Positions 11,274-21,070 of a DNA stretch of 64,000 nucleotides are shown in pieces; within the stretch, counting starts at the first letter, position 1; every line of letters starts with the position of its first letter. The notes beneath the pieces were generated by a model. It made no database searches. It was not told the DNA's origin and was given only the letters and a program-made list of their open reading frames with translations. This stretch comes from Alentia gelatinosa (Eukaryota; Annelida; Polychaeta; Phyllodocida; Polynoidae): positions 10,437,798 to 10,501,797 of the forward strand of contig OX465583.1 in assembly GCA_950022655.1 (NCBI GenBank). Direction: 5' to 3'. Position numbers and translations under genes: made by a program.

Positions 11274-11519
11274 TTAAAGTGGTTGCTCTACCAGGAAGCA
11301 CGATCTAAGCCGATCCAGGGCGATTTGTTGACTCGCTAGGTCGGGATGAATCGTGTTGAGAGTGATTGGGTTAATCGCCGTGATGGAACAGCCCCATATG
11401 AGCGATAATAGGGGTTCTACACACAATGAGGCAAGCAGATCTACAAGATGTAGGACATCTAGTTTCGCTGCCGGACGCTATCAAGTCGAAAATATCGTGC
11501 TGGTGGAATCAGCACTTTA

Positions 11520-12797
11520 ATTGTAAGGGGTAAAAAACCTGGGAAATTACAGAGAGTAATACATTTTCAATTCCATTTTACAGCTTCACTTTGTATGTCA
11601 TTAATGCACGATGCCTGTATCTTCAAGCCTACTCTGTATGAAGTAGACTGTCTTTCAGTTTTACCACTAGTGGGAGACTGACTTCAGTCCCTCTCTCACA
11701 AAGAGATTAGAATAGACCAAACTCTGTCCTATGCCGATCCCCCCCCCCCCGATTGGCTTCAGTACTAATCCAAAATTCGATTTAGAAAAATGAGTTTTTA
11801 TTTATCCTGGGATTTGTCTTAGGGTTAGAAAATAACCCTATATTCCAGCTGCTTCAGTCTAGGTCATGATCAAATCTTGTGGTATTTTGATAACATTTGT
11901 TTTCTGTCACTCAGCATCCATAATCAAAGACTAGAGCAAGTCTACCCTATCGGGGGTGTCAGTTGAGACTCTGTAGAGATGTGTAAGTCTAGACTGGCCT
12001 CAGTCCCTGTATCTTACCCCTATCGCGCCTCCACACCACCGCCGCCCCTATCCCTACACCCCACTTGATACAGGGACTGGTAGAATCCGTAAACGGCCGT
12101 GTAGGCTGGTGCAATGTAGCGCCACACTCCCCTAGCAGAGGTCTGGCTACTGGTCAGGATATCTGCTGGGAGATTGATACCCTCTCACTTTGATCTCAGT
12201 TGAGACATAGTCAGGAGTAGGCGAAATATATTGCTATGACAACACAGGTGGCTAGGGAACTGGAGGAGGGGAGGGGGGAGGGTTAGAGGAGGGTATAGGG
12301 TTACAGGGAGTGGCTTGGGGTCATAAACAGGAGATTCTGGTCAGAGTGGACAAGTCTTTCATTCATGGGCCAGTCAGAGAAGGATACATACTTTAATGAA
12401 CTTTATAGGTGTATTTTTTCTGGTTTGTGGAACCGGTAGGAATAAGGTTGACTCTTGGAGCCTGGTATATTCCCTTTGTATCCACATTTTGGAGAAAAAA
12501 AAATTCGTCCACGTCTAGCACCTTTAATGAACTTTAGTCTGATTGTGTTTAATCATTTAATACATGTTCATAATCAAAGACTTGAGCAAATCTAGTGTAA
12601 GTCCTGCATATATCGCAGATGACACGGAGTCTGCCGAGGGAAGGTAGCGGGCGCGACATTCATGTAGCGGAATTGTTCCCGAACACTGGCAGTGAATGGT
12701 CGATATCGGGCTTAGGGTGAGGTCAGGGCCTCAGGAGATTCCCGGCTGGTATTGATTCTGTATAGCACTCCACTACAAGGAAATCTTGGAGGATCTT
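11520..12797. other. intergenic with dispersed repeat R (copy 1, 12070-12300)
   Basis: No gene. Positions 12070-12300 recur in inverted orientation at 16369-16610, including GATATCTGCTGGGAGATTG and GCTATGACAACA. The word AGACTGG-CTCCAGTCCCT near 11975 recurs around 14806, 16625, 19556 and 27985. This is an interspersed non-coding repeat of unknown class. Confidence 0.45.
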
Positions 12798-13059
12798 TTA
12801 TCTTAACCCTGGTATGAACTCCATAGGCTTAACAATAGGAACTCATATTGAACAGGCTTGCGCGTATGGTAAATCATACTCAACGGGTGATTAACAGATG
12901 AATATTTCCAGGCTAAGATAAAATCAGAAGCGTATGCGTACTTGGTCTGAGTCTCCGTTCACCATTTCTTTTGGAGGGCTTCAGAATATTCACTTGACTA
13001 TCGCCTCGTTCATATTACTGTGTGCTCCAAACTCGATGATTAACGAGAACACAGACCAA
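12798..13059 (+). repeat. PCE copy P1 (core + palindrome)
   Basis: The core, about 12798-12925, starts TTATCTTAACCC and ends GGCTAAGATAA, the bounding inverted motif, with CCATAGGCTTAACA inside. The palindrome at 12942-13059 has arms starting TTGGTCTG. The distal arm holds CTCG opposite TTCT of the proximal arm. Core subtype as P4. Confidence 0.7.
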
Positions 13060-13264
13060 ACACTCATTAATTTCTTACTTAGTACCTATTGAGACTATAT
13101 GACCTTGGCCAGCCTCACTTTGCTATTAGAAATATTGAGTAAGGGGTAGCATCACTCTCCATACAAAATCTGCATCATCCTGCATACTATTCGAGGGACA
13201 GACCATAGCTAAACCTCTGCAGAGGACAGTGAGGAAATATGCAATATTATAGAGGAAACTTATG

Positions 13265-13552
13265 AAAGTTCTGGGTCAGAACTCGCATCCCATCGAGTTT
13301 TAATTGCATAGAAATTCACAAGGTGAAGCCACGTGAATTACGTTGCGATTCAAACGAGATCGGATCGAGCCCTGACGCTAAACTTAAATGGGTTTCTGAA
13401 TTTATCTCACCCTTCACATTCACTGATGAGCTAACATTTGTGAGATAATCCCACACTGGATATTTTTCCTAAATTATAAATATCTCATGGGCGTTGGGTA
13501 CGATTTCCCAATGTTAAGTCTTTGGAGAAAAAATACCAGGGGTGAGATAAAT
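13265..13552 (-). repeat. PCE copy P2, reverse orientation
   Basis: Palindrome 13265-13385, core 13401-13552 bounded by TTTATCTCACCC and GGGTGAGATAAA, with AATGTTAAGTCT inside. Both arms carry CGAG on the + strand, giving a 2x2 mismatch in the stem. Same subfamily as P18 (44129-44400), whose arms start GTCAGAGCTCG. Confidence 0.8.
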
Positions 13553-13609
13553 TAAGATCTATCAATTTATTATCTTCATGCAAGTATTTTACAGTTTCAT
13601 GCTATCAAG

Positions 13610-13872
13610 AATTTCATATAATTGTTTACATGGTGTTCGTTGTCTTCTGCTACAGATATCATGAAGCGGAGCTGAGTGATATCTGTAGCAGACGACAACG
13701 AACACCATATAAACAGTCATATGAAATTTCGTGACGTTTAGATTTTATCCGACCCGTCACATGTTTTTAACTTCATATGTCACCAGTGCCATATAAATCT
13801 TATATAGCATAACCGTGGCATACAGTCACTCCATGTTAAGTCTATGGAGATGTATATGAAGGGTAGGATAAA
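13610..13872 (-). repeat. PCE copy P3, reverse orientation
   Basis: The long palindrome 13610-13729 (arms TTTCATAT...GGTGTTCGTTGTC) is nearly perfect for about 50 bases per arm. The core 13744-13872 is bounded by TTTATCC and GGGTAGGATAAA and contains CATGTTAAGTCTATGGAG. It directly follows P2 in the same orientation. Confidence 0.8.
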
Positions 13873-14499
13873 AGAGGTGTATCGACTCACATCTGTCAAG
13901 ACGGGATTGATAGTGAAAATACTTTCTCGACTTCCTCACGTATCATCTGCATCCCATTCCGGAAGTACAGACCTCTCTAGTTTTATTTTGTCTCTGGGCT
14001 ATCCACAAACTACGTACACAAAATGTCTGAAATTTTTGACAGCCTTCCAATCTTTTCCACTTTTCTATGGAAATACATGTTTTCATAGTCAGTATAAAAA
14101 ACAATTTATATCGTGTAAAACAAAGATAATATTGAATTAGATTCATTCACGCGCATCAAACTTTGGTTTGAACCTTCCCGGAGACACCCAGTTCCATGCC
14201 AGGCTGGCGCTGCCTTATTTTCCGTGTTTTCCTGGTCTCTCTAGGACTTCAAATTACACTTGAAAAAATATGGTCCACTGTTTCTCCTAATCCCGACTGA
14301 CACGAAAGGAACGCACGTAAAATCTCCAAAGTTGTTACGAAAGAAACTGCCAAGTGTTTGTTCTGTTTCACTATATGCCATCGAGTTTGGAGCACTCAGG
14401 AATATGAACGAGGCGATAGCCGAGTGAATATATATTATAAGGCACTTCAAACGAGATACACATACGAAACATGAACATGTTCCTGATTTTATCTTATTC

Positions 14500-14647
14500 A
14501 AAATGTAGGAAAATCCACAGAAAACCAGACAAGCTGATTATTGATAAAGTTTATTTATTAGGGTTAAATTTACATCGAGATAGGGGAAGGTAGAGTAGGA
14601 GGGGCTGCAACGTTTCGTCTTTTTTCATAAGACTTCATCAGGCAATA
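14500..14647 (-). mobile_element. Penelope-like or other retroelement 3' fragment
   Basis: On the minus strand the insert reads CTGATGA, a 5-bp stem GTCTT/AAGAC, then GAAACGTTGC, and later AATAAATAAACTTTATC. A CTGATGA...GAAACGTT block near the termini is known from Penelope-like elements. No coding part remains. It sits inside the core of PCE P4. Confidence 0.45.
14612..14641 (-). ncRNA. hammerhead-ribozyme-like core motif
   Basis: Minus strand: CTGATGA (14641-14635), a helix II candidate GTCTT-ATGAAAA-AAGAC, then GAAAC (14616-14612). These are the conserved boxes of a hammerhead in the right order with a paired helix II. I cannot identify helices I and III or the cleavage triplet, so activity is unproven. 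Confidence 0.35.
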
Positions 14648-14899
14648 GTATCCTAGTCTGGATATAATTATCTGTTTATCACCTGTTGAGTATGAGTTAC
14701 CATACTCGCAAGCCTGTTGAGTACAGGTCCCTAGTGTAAAGCCTATGGACGTTTATACCAGGCTGAGATAGTAACCCCTACCCCCTCACTGTATACGTAG
14801 CGATGTAGACTGGCTCCAGTCCCTGCATCCTATGGCACACCCTCTGGGGTACATACTGATAAATCTGATTGATTCATGGGCCGGTCAGAGAAGGATACT

Positions 14900-15238
14900 T
14901 ATATAGAACGTCCTAACCATGCTGTACAAGTCACAGAACGAGATGACAATTTATGGTTTGAACGGAATGAGGCGTTTACGCCTCATTCCGTACAAACCGT
15001 AAATTGTCATCGAGTTCTGTGACTTGTACAAGCATGGTTGGACGTTATATATTTACTATATACCCGAATTTAAAAAAAAAATCATTAATTTCGTTTGTCT
15101 TAACAACCAATATCTAATAAATGTGTATGGCAAGGTGGTCCGTGTTTTAGTGTACGGACCACTCGTCCGTACAGTATTTTTACGTTATATGTCAAAACGG
15201 TACGTATTTACAGTAAATACGGCATTGGTATATAGTTG
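14900..15238 (-). repeat. PCE copy P5, reverse (ACTATATACC subfamily)
   Basis: The palindrome 14900-15049 has arms of about 65 bases starting AACGTCC-AACCATGC and an apical GAGGCGTTTACGCCTC. Both arms carry CGAG in the stem on the + strand. The core 15052-15238 is bounded by ACTATATACCC and GGTATATAGT. P17 at 42115-42449 is the same subfamily in the other orientation. Confidence 0.8.
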
Positions 15239-15318
15239 ATACTATAATGACCTTTATTCTGATAGTGTTTTAAATCATTTAATGAATGCTCGAGCAAGCC
15301 TAGTACCAATATAGCACG

Positions 15319-15406
<88 letters not shown>
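15319..15406. repeat. (AT)n microsatellite
   Basis: About 88 bp of uninterrupted alternating A and T. Confidence 0.95.
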
Positions 15407-15412
<6 letters not shown>

Positions 15413-15584
15413 TTAGGGATGGGGACCCTGACAGTTATGGTGCTGATTCCTCCAAGGACATCTCAGTACACTGTATCGATCCCTCATGCGGGTCTCCCTG
15501 GTACCACAGCGGCGACGATAATCAGTGATCCTCCTCTCTACTCGTCACCACTGGGCTCTTACATCATTATCTCACCAGCCAGAA

Positions 15585-15896
15585 TTAATAGTCAATGAGG
15601 GATGATGTCGCAAATATCAGCCATTTAGTCAGTGATGGGGGTTAGATAAAATCTGAACAACAGTCCATCCGTAGCTACTGAAAATATGCCGTTCGTTTGG
15701 TATGCTATTTAATCTTTATGTTTTTTCCCCTTTTGTGTGTGTGAAGGAATTTCTACCTCACACCTTGCGAGGTGTTGGTTGGTATTCACTTCTTAAAATA
15801 TATATTTTTTCAATTTATGTAATCTTACTCGGCTTTACCTTGTACGATTACCACGCAACCATTACTCATGGCATATTTTCAGTGGCTATGGATCTG
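15585..15896 (+). repeat. PCE copy P6, truncated core and expanded proximal arm
   Basis: Only the right part of the core is present (GATGATGTCGCAAATATCAG to GTTAGATAAAATC). The palindrome arms (GTAGCTACTGAAAATATGCC) match P12 at 25474-25592, but about 110 bp of extra sequence lies in the proximal half, itself partly self-complementary. Confidence 0.65.
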
Positions 15897-15899
15897 GAT

Positions 15900-16782
15900 G
15901 CAGTTCCTTGATAATTTTTAAAATATATCCATTGGAAAAAAGACAAGTTATTGATGATATTCACAACTTTCGATCCATGTTCTGACGTAGGCAGAAGTCT
16001 ATGTTATTACTGTAAGGATAACCAGAACATCTTTAGTACACGCTATATCTTTCTTCTAGGCAGTGTTTATTGACAATCGTAATGTTTACAATACAACGCC
16101 CCATACAGTGTACTCATACATTGATTTTCCCCTGCGGTAGAAACAAAGACTCGGGTTTTTGATATGACATAAATGGAATGAGCATTGCTAATTATATCCT
16201 ATTTTTCCTCCTGACTATGAATCAAATCTCCTGTTTATGGCTAGTTAATTACCCGAGGTACTTACCTAGTACCAACGAGTATAGAGAAACTCGTTGCTAG
16301 TACTGAAGGGGAATTGATGTTCCTACGAGATATGGCTATGATGTAGCCCCAGGATAACAGGGACTTCCTCCTACCCCTCCCCCTGCCCTCCTCCGGTTCC
16401 CTGGCCACCTCTGTTGTCATAGCAATAAATTTTGCCTGCTTCTGACTGTGACCTGATTAAAAATCAAAGTGAGAGGGTATCAATCTCCCAGCAGATATCC
16501 TGACAAGTAGCCAGGATATCTGTATGGAGAGTGTCGGGAGTGTTGGAGTAAATAGCACCAAAAATCCAACACCATTACCGATTGTACCAGTCCCTGTGTC
16601 CCAACGAGGATGGTAGCCATAGGATGCAGGGTCTGGAGCCAGTCTAGGGGCCCAGCTGAGTTCGACCTTGACTCCAGACCTCGCTATAGAAAATGCTTGT
16701 CTGACTCACGCCGTAATGATGCTGACAGAAAAGGTTATTTTTACAGTTTTCTTATGTGACGTTTCCACCTGACGATTCTGCA
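15900..16782. other. intergenic with repeat R (copy 2, inverted, 16369-16610)
   Basis: No gene. Contains the inverted counterpart of 12070-12300 and, near 16625, the dispersed word GGAGCCAGTCTAG. Confidence 0.45.
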
Positions 16783-16954
16783 GGGGCCTGTTGAATAATC
16801 TAGGCAGGGTTCGAAAAGGGTCGTACATGTAGACCCTTTTCTGTACGCCAAGGAGACCCAGGGACGATGTGGGCCAACTTTATTCAACACTTATAGACGA
16901 CCTTATGGTAGGCCAATACAGTTTTAGCGAACGAACTTAAATATTATTAAACGA

Positions 16955-17326
16955 TATTCCTATATACCTATGAGCGAACAAGCTATGATAACTTCAGGCT
17001 GCTGGGGGGTGGAATAACTTTTGTTTAGTGCCCAGGTTGAAGTTACTGCCCAGGTTGACGTTTACTGCCCAGGTTGACGTTTACTGCCCAGGTTGACGTT
17101 TACTGCCCAGGTTGACGTTCAGAGACATATGTTTTTTATCGATATTAGCCGACAATTGAAGTTATATAGGAATAGGGTAACCACGTACCAGTGGAAATAA
17201 GTCAAAGCTACTCGGTAAAGCTTGGAATAATTACTGCCCGCGGCTATGCTTTGGGCAGTAATTTTCCCAAGCCTTACCTCGTAACTTTGACTAATTCCCA
17301 CCGGGACATAGTTTCCCTCTATTCCT
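16955..17326 (+). repeat. PCE copy P7 (ATTCCTATATACC subfamily)
   Basis: The core is bounded by TATTCCTATATACC and TTATATAGGAATA and contains a tandem array. The palindrome 17166-17326 has arms of about 75 bases. CTCG occurs in both arms on the + strand (ACTCGGTAA and TTACCTCGTAA), giving a tandem mismatch. The inner stem is TTACTGCCC/GGGCAGTAA. Inserted in MITE C. Confidence 0.85.
17026..17120. repeat. 19-bp tandem repeat inside PCE P7
   Basis: Unit ACTGCCCAGGTTGACGTTT, units starting near 17026, 17045, 17064, 17083 and 17102. The first seven bases recur in the inner stem of the adjacent palindrome. Confidence 0.9.
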
Positions 17327-17637
17327 TGTACGAGGTACAGAAAAGCGTCTTCATTTATGATCCTGGATTATCCAACGCTGTGTTTATTCTTGGATCACCG
17401 ATCATGCATGAAGGCTGTAAATCTCACTTGCCACCACGTCACGACGCCACGTATCATGTTTAACGCGGGACCAGTCTGACCAGTTTTTTTCCCCGTAAGA
17501 TCCTAATCGGTGGATCCTAATTTAGTTGTCAGATAGAAATGCCGCGTTCCAGTTAACCTATTTGTGTGTATGGGCAGATTGTGTGCTTTTTATAGCGTGC
17601 TTGCCCTCAATATATATACGATGCCTATAAAAGGTTA

Positions 17638-17820
17638 AGCACCAGATCCACTAAAGCGATTTTCCATGCGAATTTGCGTTCGCAGACGTTCGCAGACGTT
17701 CGCATGGACATGCGAATGCCTTGAGACAATAATCAATATATTGAATATCATCGCATGGGATTCGCACAGTCACATGGATCGCAAACGCATTCGCTTGGTC
17801 GCCTTAGTGGATCTGGCGCG
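17638..17820. mobile_element. PIF/Harbinger-like MITE F, copy 1
   Basis: About 180 bp with inverted ends CACCAGATCCACTAA / TTAGTGGATCTGG and an interior of GCGAA/TTCGC words around CAATATATTG. Nearly identical to the copy at 24492-24674, whose flanks are TAA. Here the flanks are TTA and TCA. Confidence 0.75.
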
Positions 17821-17886
17821 TCACAATTTCAGCGTACTGAGAAAAATCTATTCCTTCACGATCTGCATGCTATTTGCTGAGCTATT

Positions 17887-18292
17887 GGATAAATAGACAA
17901 TAAACGATGGTTTTGTGGACAGGCGGCCGTAAACCACGAGAGGTTGACGCGTAGTAATACACTAGCGCTAGCGAGTGTATTACGATGTCAACCTCGAGTG
18001 GTTTACAGAGCCGCCTATCCACAAAATCATCATTTGTTGCATTTATTATCCATCTTTTCGAATAAATTATACCCAGTAATTGCCATATCAAATGTATAAC
18101 AAATGGGACTCTTTCTTTGCTCTATAGCAAAAGGGACTATTTTCCACTTATACCATGGTTTTGAGGCCGTATACCACAGGTTTGAATCCGTATACCACAG
18201 TTATGGTATCTGACAGGTTTTATACAATGGGTAGTGGTTTACTGAGTCCCCATACATTTTCAATGGGGGCTTTGTATACGATGGATAATAAG
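17887..18292 (-). repeat. PCE copy P8, reverse (TTATTATCCATC subfamily)
   Basis: Palindrome 17887-18053 with arms GATGGTTTTGTGGACAGGCG and relatives; CGAG in both arms on the + strand. The core, about 18042-18292, is bounded by TTATTATCCATC and GATGGATAATAA and contains the word CCGTATACCACAG twice. Confidence 0.8.
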
Positions 18293-18644
18293 GAGCAGGG
18301 TGCCAGTGTCTGAATGGAGGCATGCTATAAACCTTTTAGTTGTTATATATTTGTAGTTGCACGCTCATTCATTAAGGATGAACATAACATTTGCTCCTAG
18401 TATCTTCTCTACTTGCGGGCGGTTTTATGTTCATCTTTTTTGACCGACATACACTCCATCACCAACAAGATGGCTTACTGCCTGACCTAAATAGTTCAAT
18501 GACCGCTAGCGATCTAGATGCGAGGTAGACTTGCTCGAGTCATTAAATATGGACATTCATGATTTAACAAAATCCCAATAAAGTATGTTGCAGTGTGACT
18601 GGTCCAGGAATCAAATTCTCCTGTATTGAAGAGAGGAGGGTGGT

Positions 18645-18908
18645 AGTAGTTAGTAGTGGTAGTGTTTATCGCATGATGGGCAGGTAGCGAATTCTGTAGC
18701 GAGGCTTTAGCCGAGTTTAGTGAGTAGCAGACCTGACCAGAGTACAATAAACACTAACGCCAGCCTACTAACTCGAACTCAGTTTAGTATTAATCCTACC
18801 CCGTCTCCAATAATTCATTTGTAACCCTTGAGCTATAGATAATACTGCATGCTCGCCAGAATAAGTCGGCCAATGTTAAGCCTATGGAGTTTTTTTTTAT
18901 CAGTTCAC
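18645..18908 (-). repeat. PCE copy P9, reverse, core truncated
   Basis: The palindrome 18645-18782 (arms GGTAGTGTTTAT...) has an apical GCGAGGCTTTAGCCGAG, that is CGAG on both sides of the loop. The core starts ATCCTACCCCG at 18791 and includes AATGTTAAGCCTATGGAG, then stops at about 18908 against P10. Confidence 0.7.
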
Positions 18909-18911
18909 ATA

Positions 18912-19525
18912 CCTCTAGGCGAAGTAGTACAAATTCCGTTCGTCAGTGAGTGACGAAAGAATATCCATACGTCCCTCTGTACCACGTGACCACTCATTCT
19001 ATTATTAAGCAGGGATGCAAGTTCGCCGACAATTGACGGAAATCAGAAATTTTTGCATCTTGAAATATGATCATTAACAAAGTATAGCATTGGCACACAC
19101 GCCGGGAAACAGTCAGTCAGTATTAGAGACAGTCAGTACTTTGGCGGCAGTTAAACGCGCCAAGGGCCGTTGACACTGCCGTCAGAGTTCCGTCAAGTGC
19201 CGAAATTTTGTTTGACGGCACGGGGGGGGGGGGGGGGGGGGGCGGGGGGGCGGGGGCGTCCCCCCCCCCCGAATACGCCCCAGTTTTTTTGAGTTTTTGT
19301 TTCCGACTTTTTCTTCAGTCCCGACTTTCATCCCTGAATTAAGTGAGTTGTAGAATGGGATTTTTAATGATTTCTAGGTATATAATATTAAAGAGACACA
19401 GTGAGTGTGACTGAATTCCATCTGTTCCTCGATATTTTGGTGAGAAATACTCACCTCGTTCTTCGAAATCGGTGAGTATTTCTGACTAAAATATCTCTGA
19501 ACAGATTCCATTCAGTCACACTAAC
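18912..19525 (+). repeat. PCE copy P10 (CTAGGTATA subfamily), core interrupted
   Basis: Palindrome 19397-19525 with arms GTGTGACTGAATTCC and relatives around AGAAATACTCACC. A core-like part with TTCCGTTCGTCA-GTGAGTGACG lies at 18930-18990 and ATTTCTAGGTATATAAT just before the palindrome. Between them lie unrelated sequence and a G/C homopolymer patch (19210-19270). A second core-like segment without a palindrome lies at 19815-19925. Confidence 0.55.
19210..19270. repeat. poly-G / poly-C tract
   Basis: A long G run with single C interruptions followed by a C run, so the region can fold or form G-quadruplexes. Assembly length is likely unreliable here. Confidence 0.85.
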
Positions 19526-19925
19526 TATGTCTCTATATATAAAGGGTAGGATAAAGGGACTGGAGCCAGTCTAGATGGGAGGTTATTCTATGGTAAGTGA
19601 GAGCTCTCTCGGGTGTGGTGTAAGCGCTGTAAGTGTTCATGAATCCCCGCTCATTACTGCACATTACATGGCTCAATGCTTCCTGTGGACAACGTTCACC
19701 TGTGGCCGTGTCCATTGTTCTCTATGGAGGCTGAACAGCAACCCCTCACATCTATTATCCACATTATTATATACCTGTAGGCGCGAATGTCTCACATTTA
19801 CTGACCACAAATAACGATTCCGTTCGTCACTGAGTGACGAAACAATATTCATACGTCCCTCCGTACCACGTGACTTGTTTTGAAATGCCATTTTTAATAA
19901 TTTCTAGGTTTATGATAAAAATGAT

Positions 19926-20250
19926 ACATAGCATGTCTGAAATACATTTTTTCTTTTTTGTTTTCGATCGGAAAAAAAGGTGGATGAAGATGTGGTGGCG
20001 TATACATGAACCGTTCTGTTTAATTAAGGGATTTTTGAGTTGTATGAAAAAAAAACTTGAAAAAAAAGTGAAAATGAATTTAATTCACGTACTATTATCG
20101 CGATAGCCATGCCCTATATATATTCTTCCCCAGCGACAAGGGAAGTTATAGTAGACTGCATAATTTGAACCACATGTCAAATGCCACTTGTTTTGCCACA
20201 CATGTTGTTCATTCAGTTCCACAATGCAGGGCAACTCTTAAGCTGAATTC
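19926..20250. other. intergenic, no gene seen
   Basis: AT-rich with poly-A patches; nothing recognised. Confidence 0.4.
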
Positions 20251-20533
20251 CAATAGACACTTTGCCCGTGGACTTTCGACCTGGGTTTCGCATGTTATAG
20301 CGCGTCGTTAGGTAACTGGACACCAGGGTTCTGGACGGCGTGACCGGCTCGAGTTCCGCCCCCCTCCGGCCATGTTGTTAGCGTGCTGCTGCCGACCCCG
20401 GTCGCAGACTCGTGCCGTAGACTCGTGGGTTGTGTTCCATCGATACGCGATAAGCCGAAGACACCTGCTGTGTACAGCGGCTCAGTTCTCTACTGCCCAA
20501 GGTCGGGGGATGGGGGGGGGGGGGGGTTGTACG

Positions 20534-20546
20534 GTTACCTGGCAAC
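20534..20546. promoter_or_regulatory. RFX X-box-like site 1
   Basis: GTTACC-T-GGCAAC: two inverted RFX half-sites separated by one base. Confidence 0.5.
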
Positions 20547-20586
20547 ACCCTACCCCGATGCCAGACTCTCTGACAGTCGGTGGGTG

Positions 20587-20600
20587 GTTGCTATGGTAAC
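20587..20600. promoter_or_regulatory. RFX X-box-like site 2
   Basis: GTTGCT-AT-GGTAAC, a close match to the palindromic X-box bound by RFX factors, which control ciliary genes in animals. It lies 53 bases from site 1. Confidence 0.6.
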
Positions 20601-20730
20601 CAGGAAGTGTGACAGTTCGTCTGGGTGCCGGTGGTGGCGCTGTGGTATGTTCAAAATCGGGAGTGTTTCCTGTGATACTGACGAGAGGGTAACCAGGTCC
20701 GGCGTTCTCATCAAGGCTCTGTATAAATAC

Positions 20731-21070
20731 ATAGGGTGCCAAAGTGAACCCGCTAAAACGGCAGATACCCGTGCTCAAAACACCATTTCCGGAGGCCAGT
20801 TAGAACGAGGCTTAGTGCTAAAGCTACGGGGGTTCGAGGCTAGAATTTTGTTTTTGGTCTCGTTTGCTATGATTGAAGTGTATTTTACTACAATGGTTTC
20901 TGAATAAGTTTGTTATGAAGCTACGATGACAGTTGTTAAGTTTATCAAGAATATGCAATTGAAAGATCAGACATTTATTAATCTTGAACCTATACAGCCA
21001 GGACTGAGCATCTATATCCGGAAATGCTGTTTTTAGCACGGGTATCAGCGGTTTCAATTTGGCTCCCTAT
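20731..21070. mobile_element. Tc1/mariner-like MITE N, copy 2 (intact)
   Basis: TIRs of about 60 bases: ATAGGGTGCCAAAGTGAACC on the left and the inverted match ending GGCTCCCTAT on the right. With TA as the duplicated target, the element is about 340 bp. No ORF. Confidence 0.75.

Larger units (their letters stand above)
10217..11425. mobile_element. inner inverted-repeat element (family K)
   Basis: Inverted termini TGTGTGTGAAGCCCCTATTATC and GATAATAGGGG...TACACACA (read inward) match over about 25 bases with few mismatches. Further inverted matches continue inward (CGATTCGTCCCGA against TCGGGATGAATCG). It may be a separate element inside J or simply J's inner arms. It contains elements L and M. 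Confidence 0.5.
9987..11516. mobile_element. outer PIF/Harbinger-like element (family J) holding nested insertions
   Basis: The left end has ACCGGGGTTTCCACCTGG and the right end is its imperfect inverted match (GATTCCACCAGCAC read inward). TTA lies at 9984-9986 and 11517-11519. Its arms carry dispersed CG-containing words such as CGATTCGTCCCGA. Most of its length comes from insertions described separately (10217-11425, 10245-10631 and 10755-11273). No transposase is seen. Confidence 0.55.
14359..14772 (-). repeat. PCE copy P4, reverse, interrupted by a Penelope-like fragment
   Basis: Palindrome 14359-14478, inner inverted motif near 14484-14500, rest of the core 14647-14772. The core contains TAAAGCCTATGGACG and matches the P1 core. 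Both arms carry CGAG in the stem, and the apical region again has CGAGGC...GCCGAG. About 147 bp of foreign sequence splits the core. Confidence 0.75.
16783..17376. mobile_element. MITE C, copy 1, with PCE P7 inserted
   Basis: Left TIR GGGGCCTGTTGAATAATC, right TIR ending GGATTATCCAAC. The interior matches the uninterrupted copies at 28379-28600 and 29181-29398 (GTACGCCAAGGAGACCC, CTTATGGACGACC). It is split by PCE P7 between about 16954 and 17327. Confidence 0.7.
20255..20725. promoter_or_regulatory. CpG-rich patch, possible promoter
   Basis: GC- and CpG-rich sequence standing out from AT-rich flanks. It holds two RFX-type X-boxes (20534-20546 and 20587-20600). The frames crossing it (up to 174 codons) are G/P-rich, run into a MITE and match nothing known. 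It could be a promoter of a gene whose exons lie outside the recognisable sequence. Confidence 0.4.

Noticed and set aside
13421..13430. CTGATGAG in a PCE core as a hammerhead ribozyme
   Set aside because: No paired helix II followed by GAAA at the right distance, and the word is not conserved in other cores.
20383..20907. 174-codon ORF across the CpG-rich patch
   Set aside because: Contains a G-run-derived Gly tract, runs directly into MITE N and matches no family.
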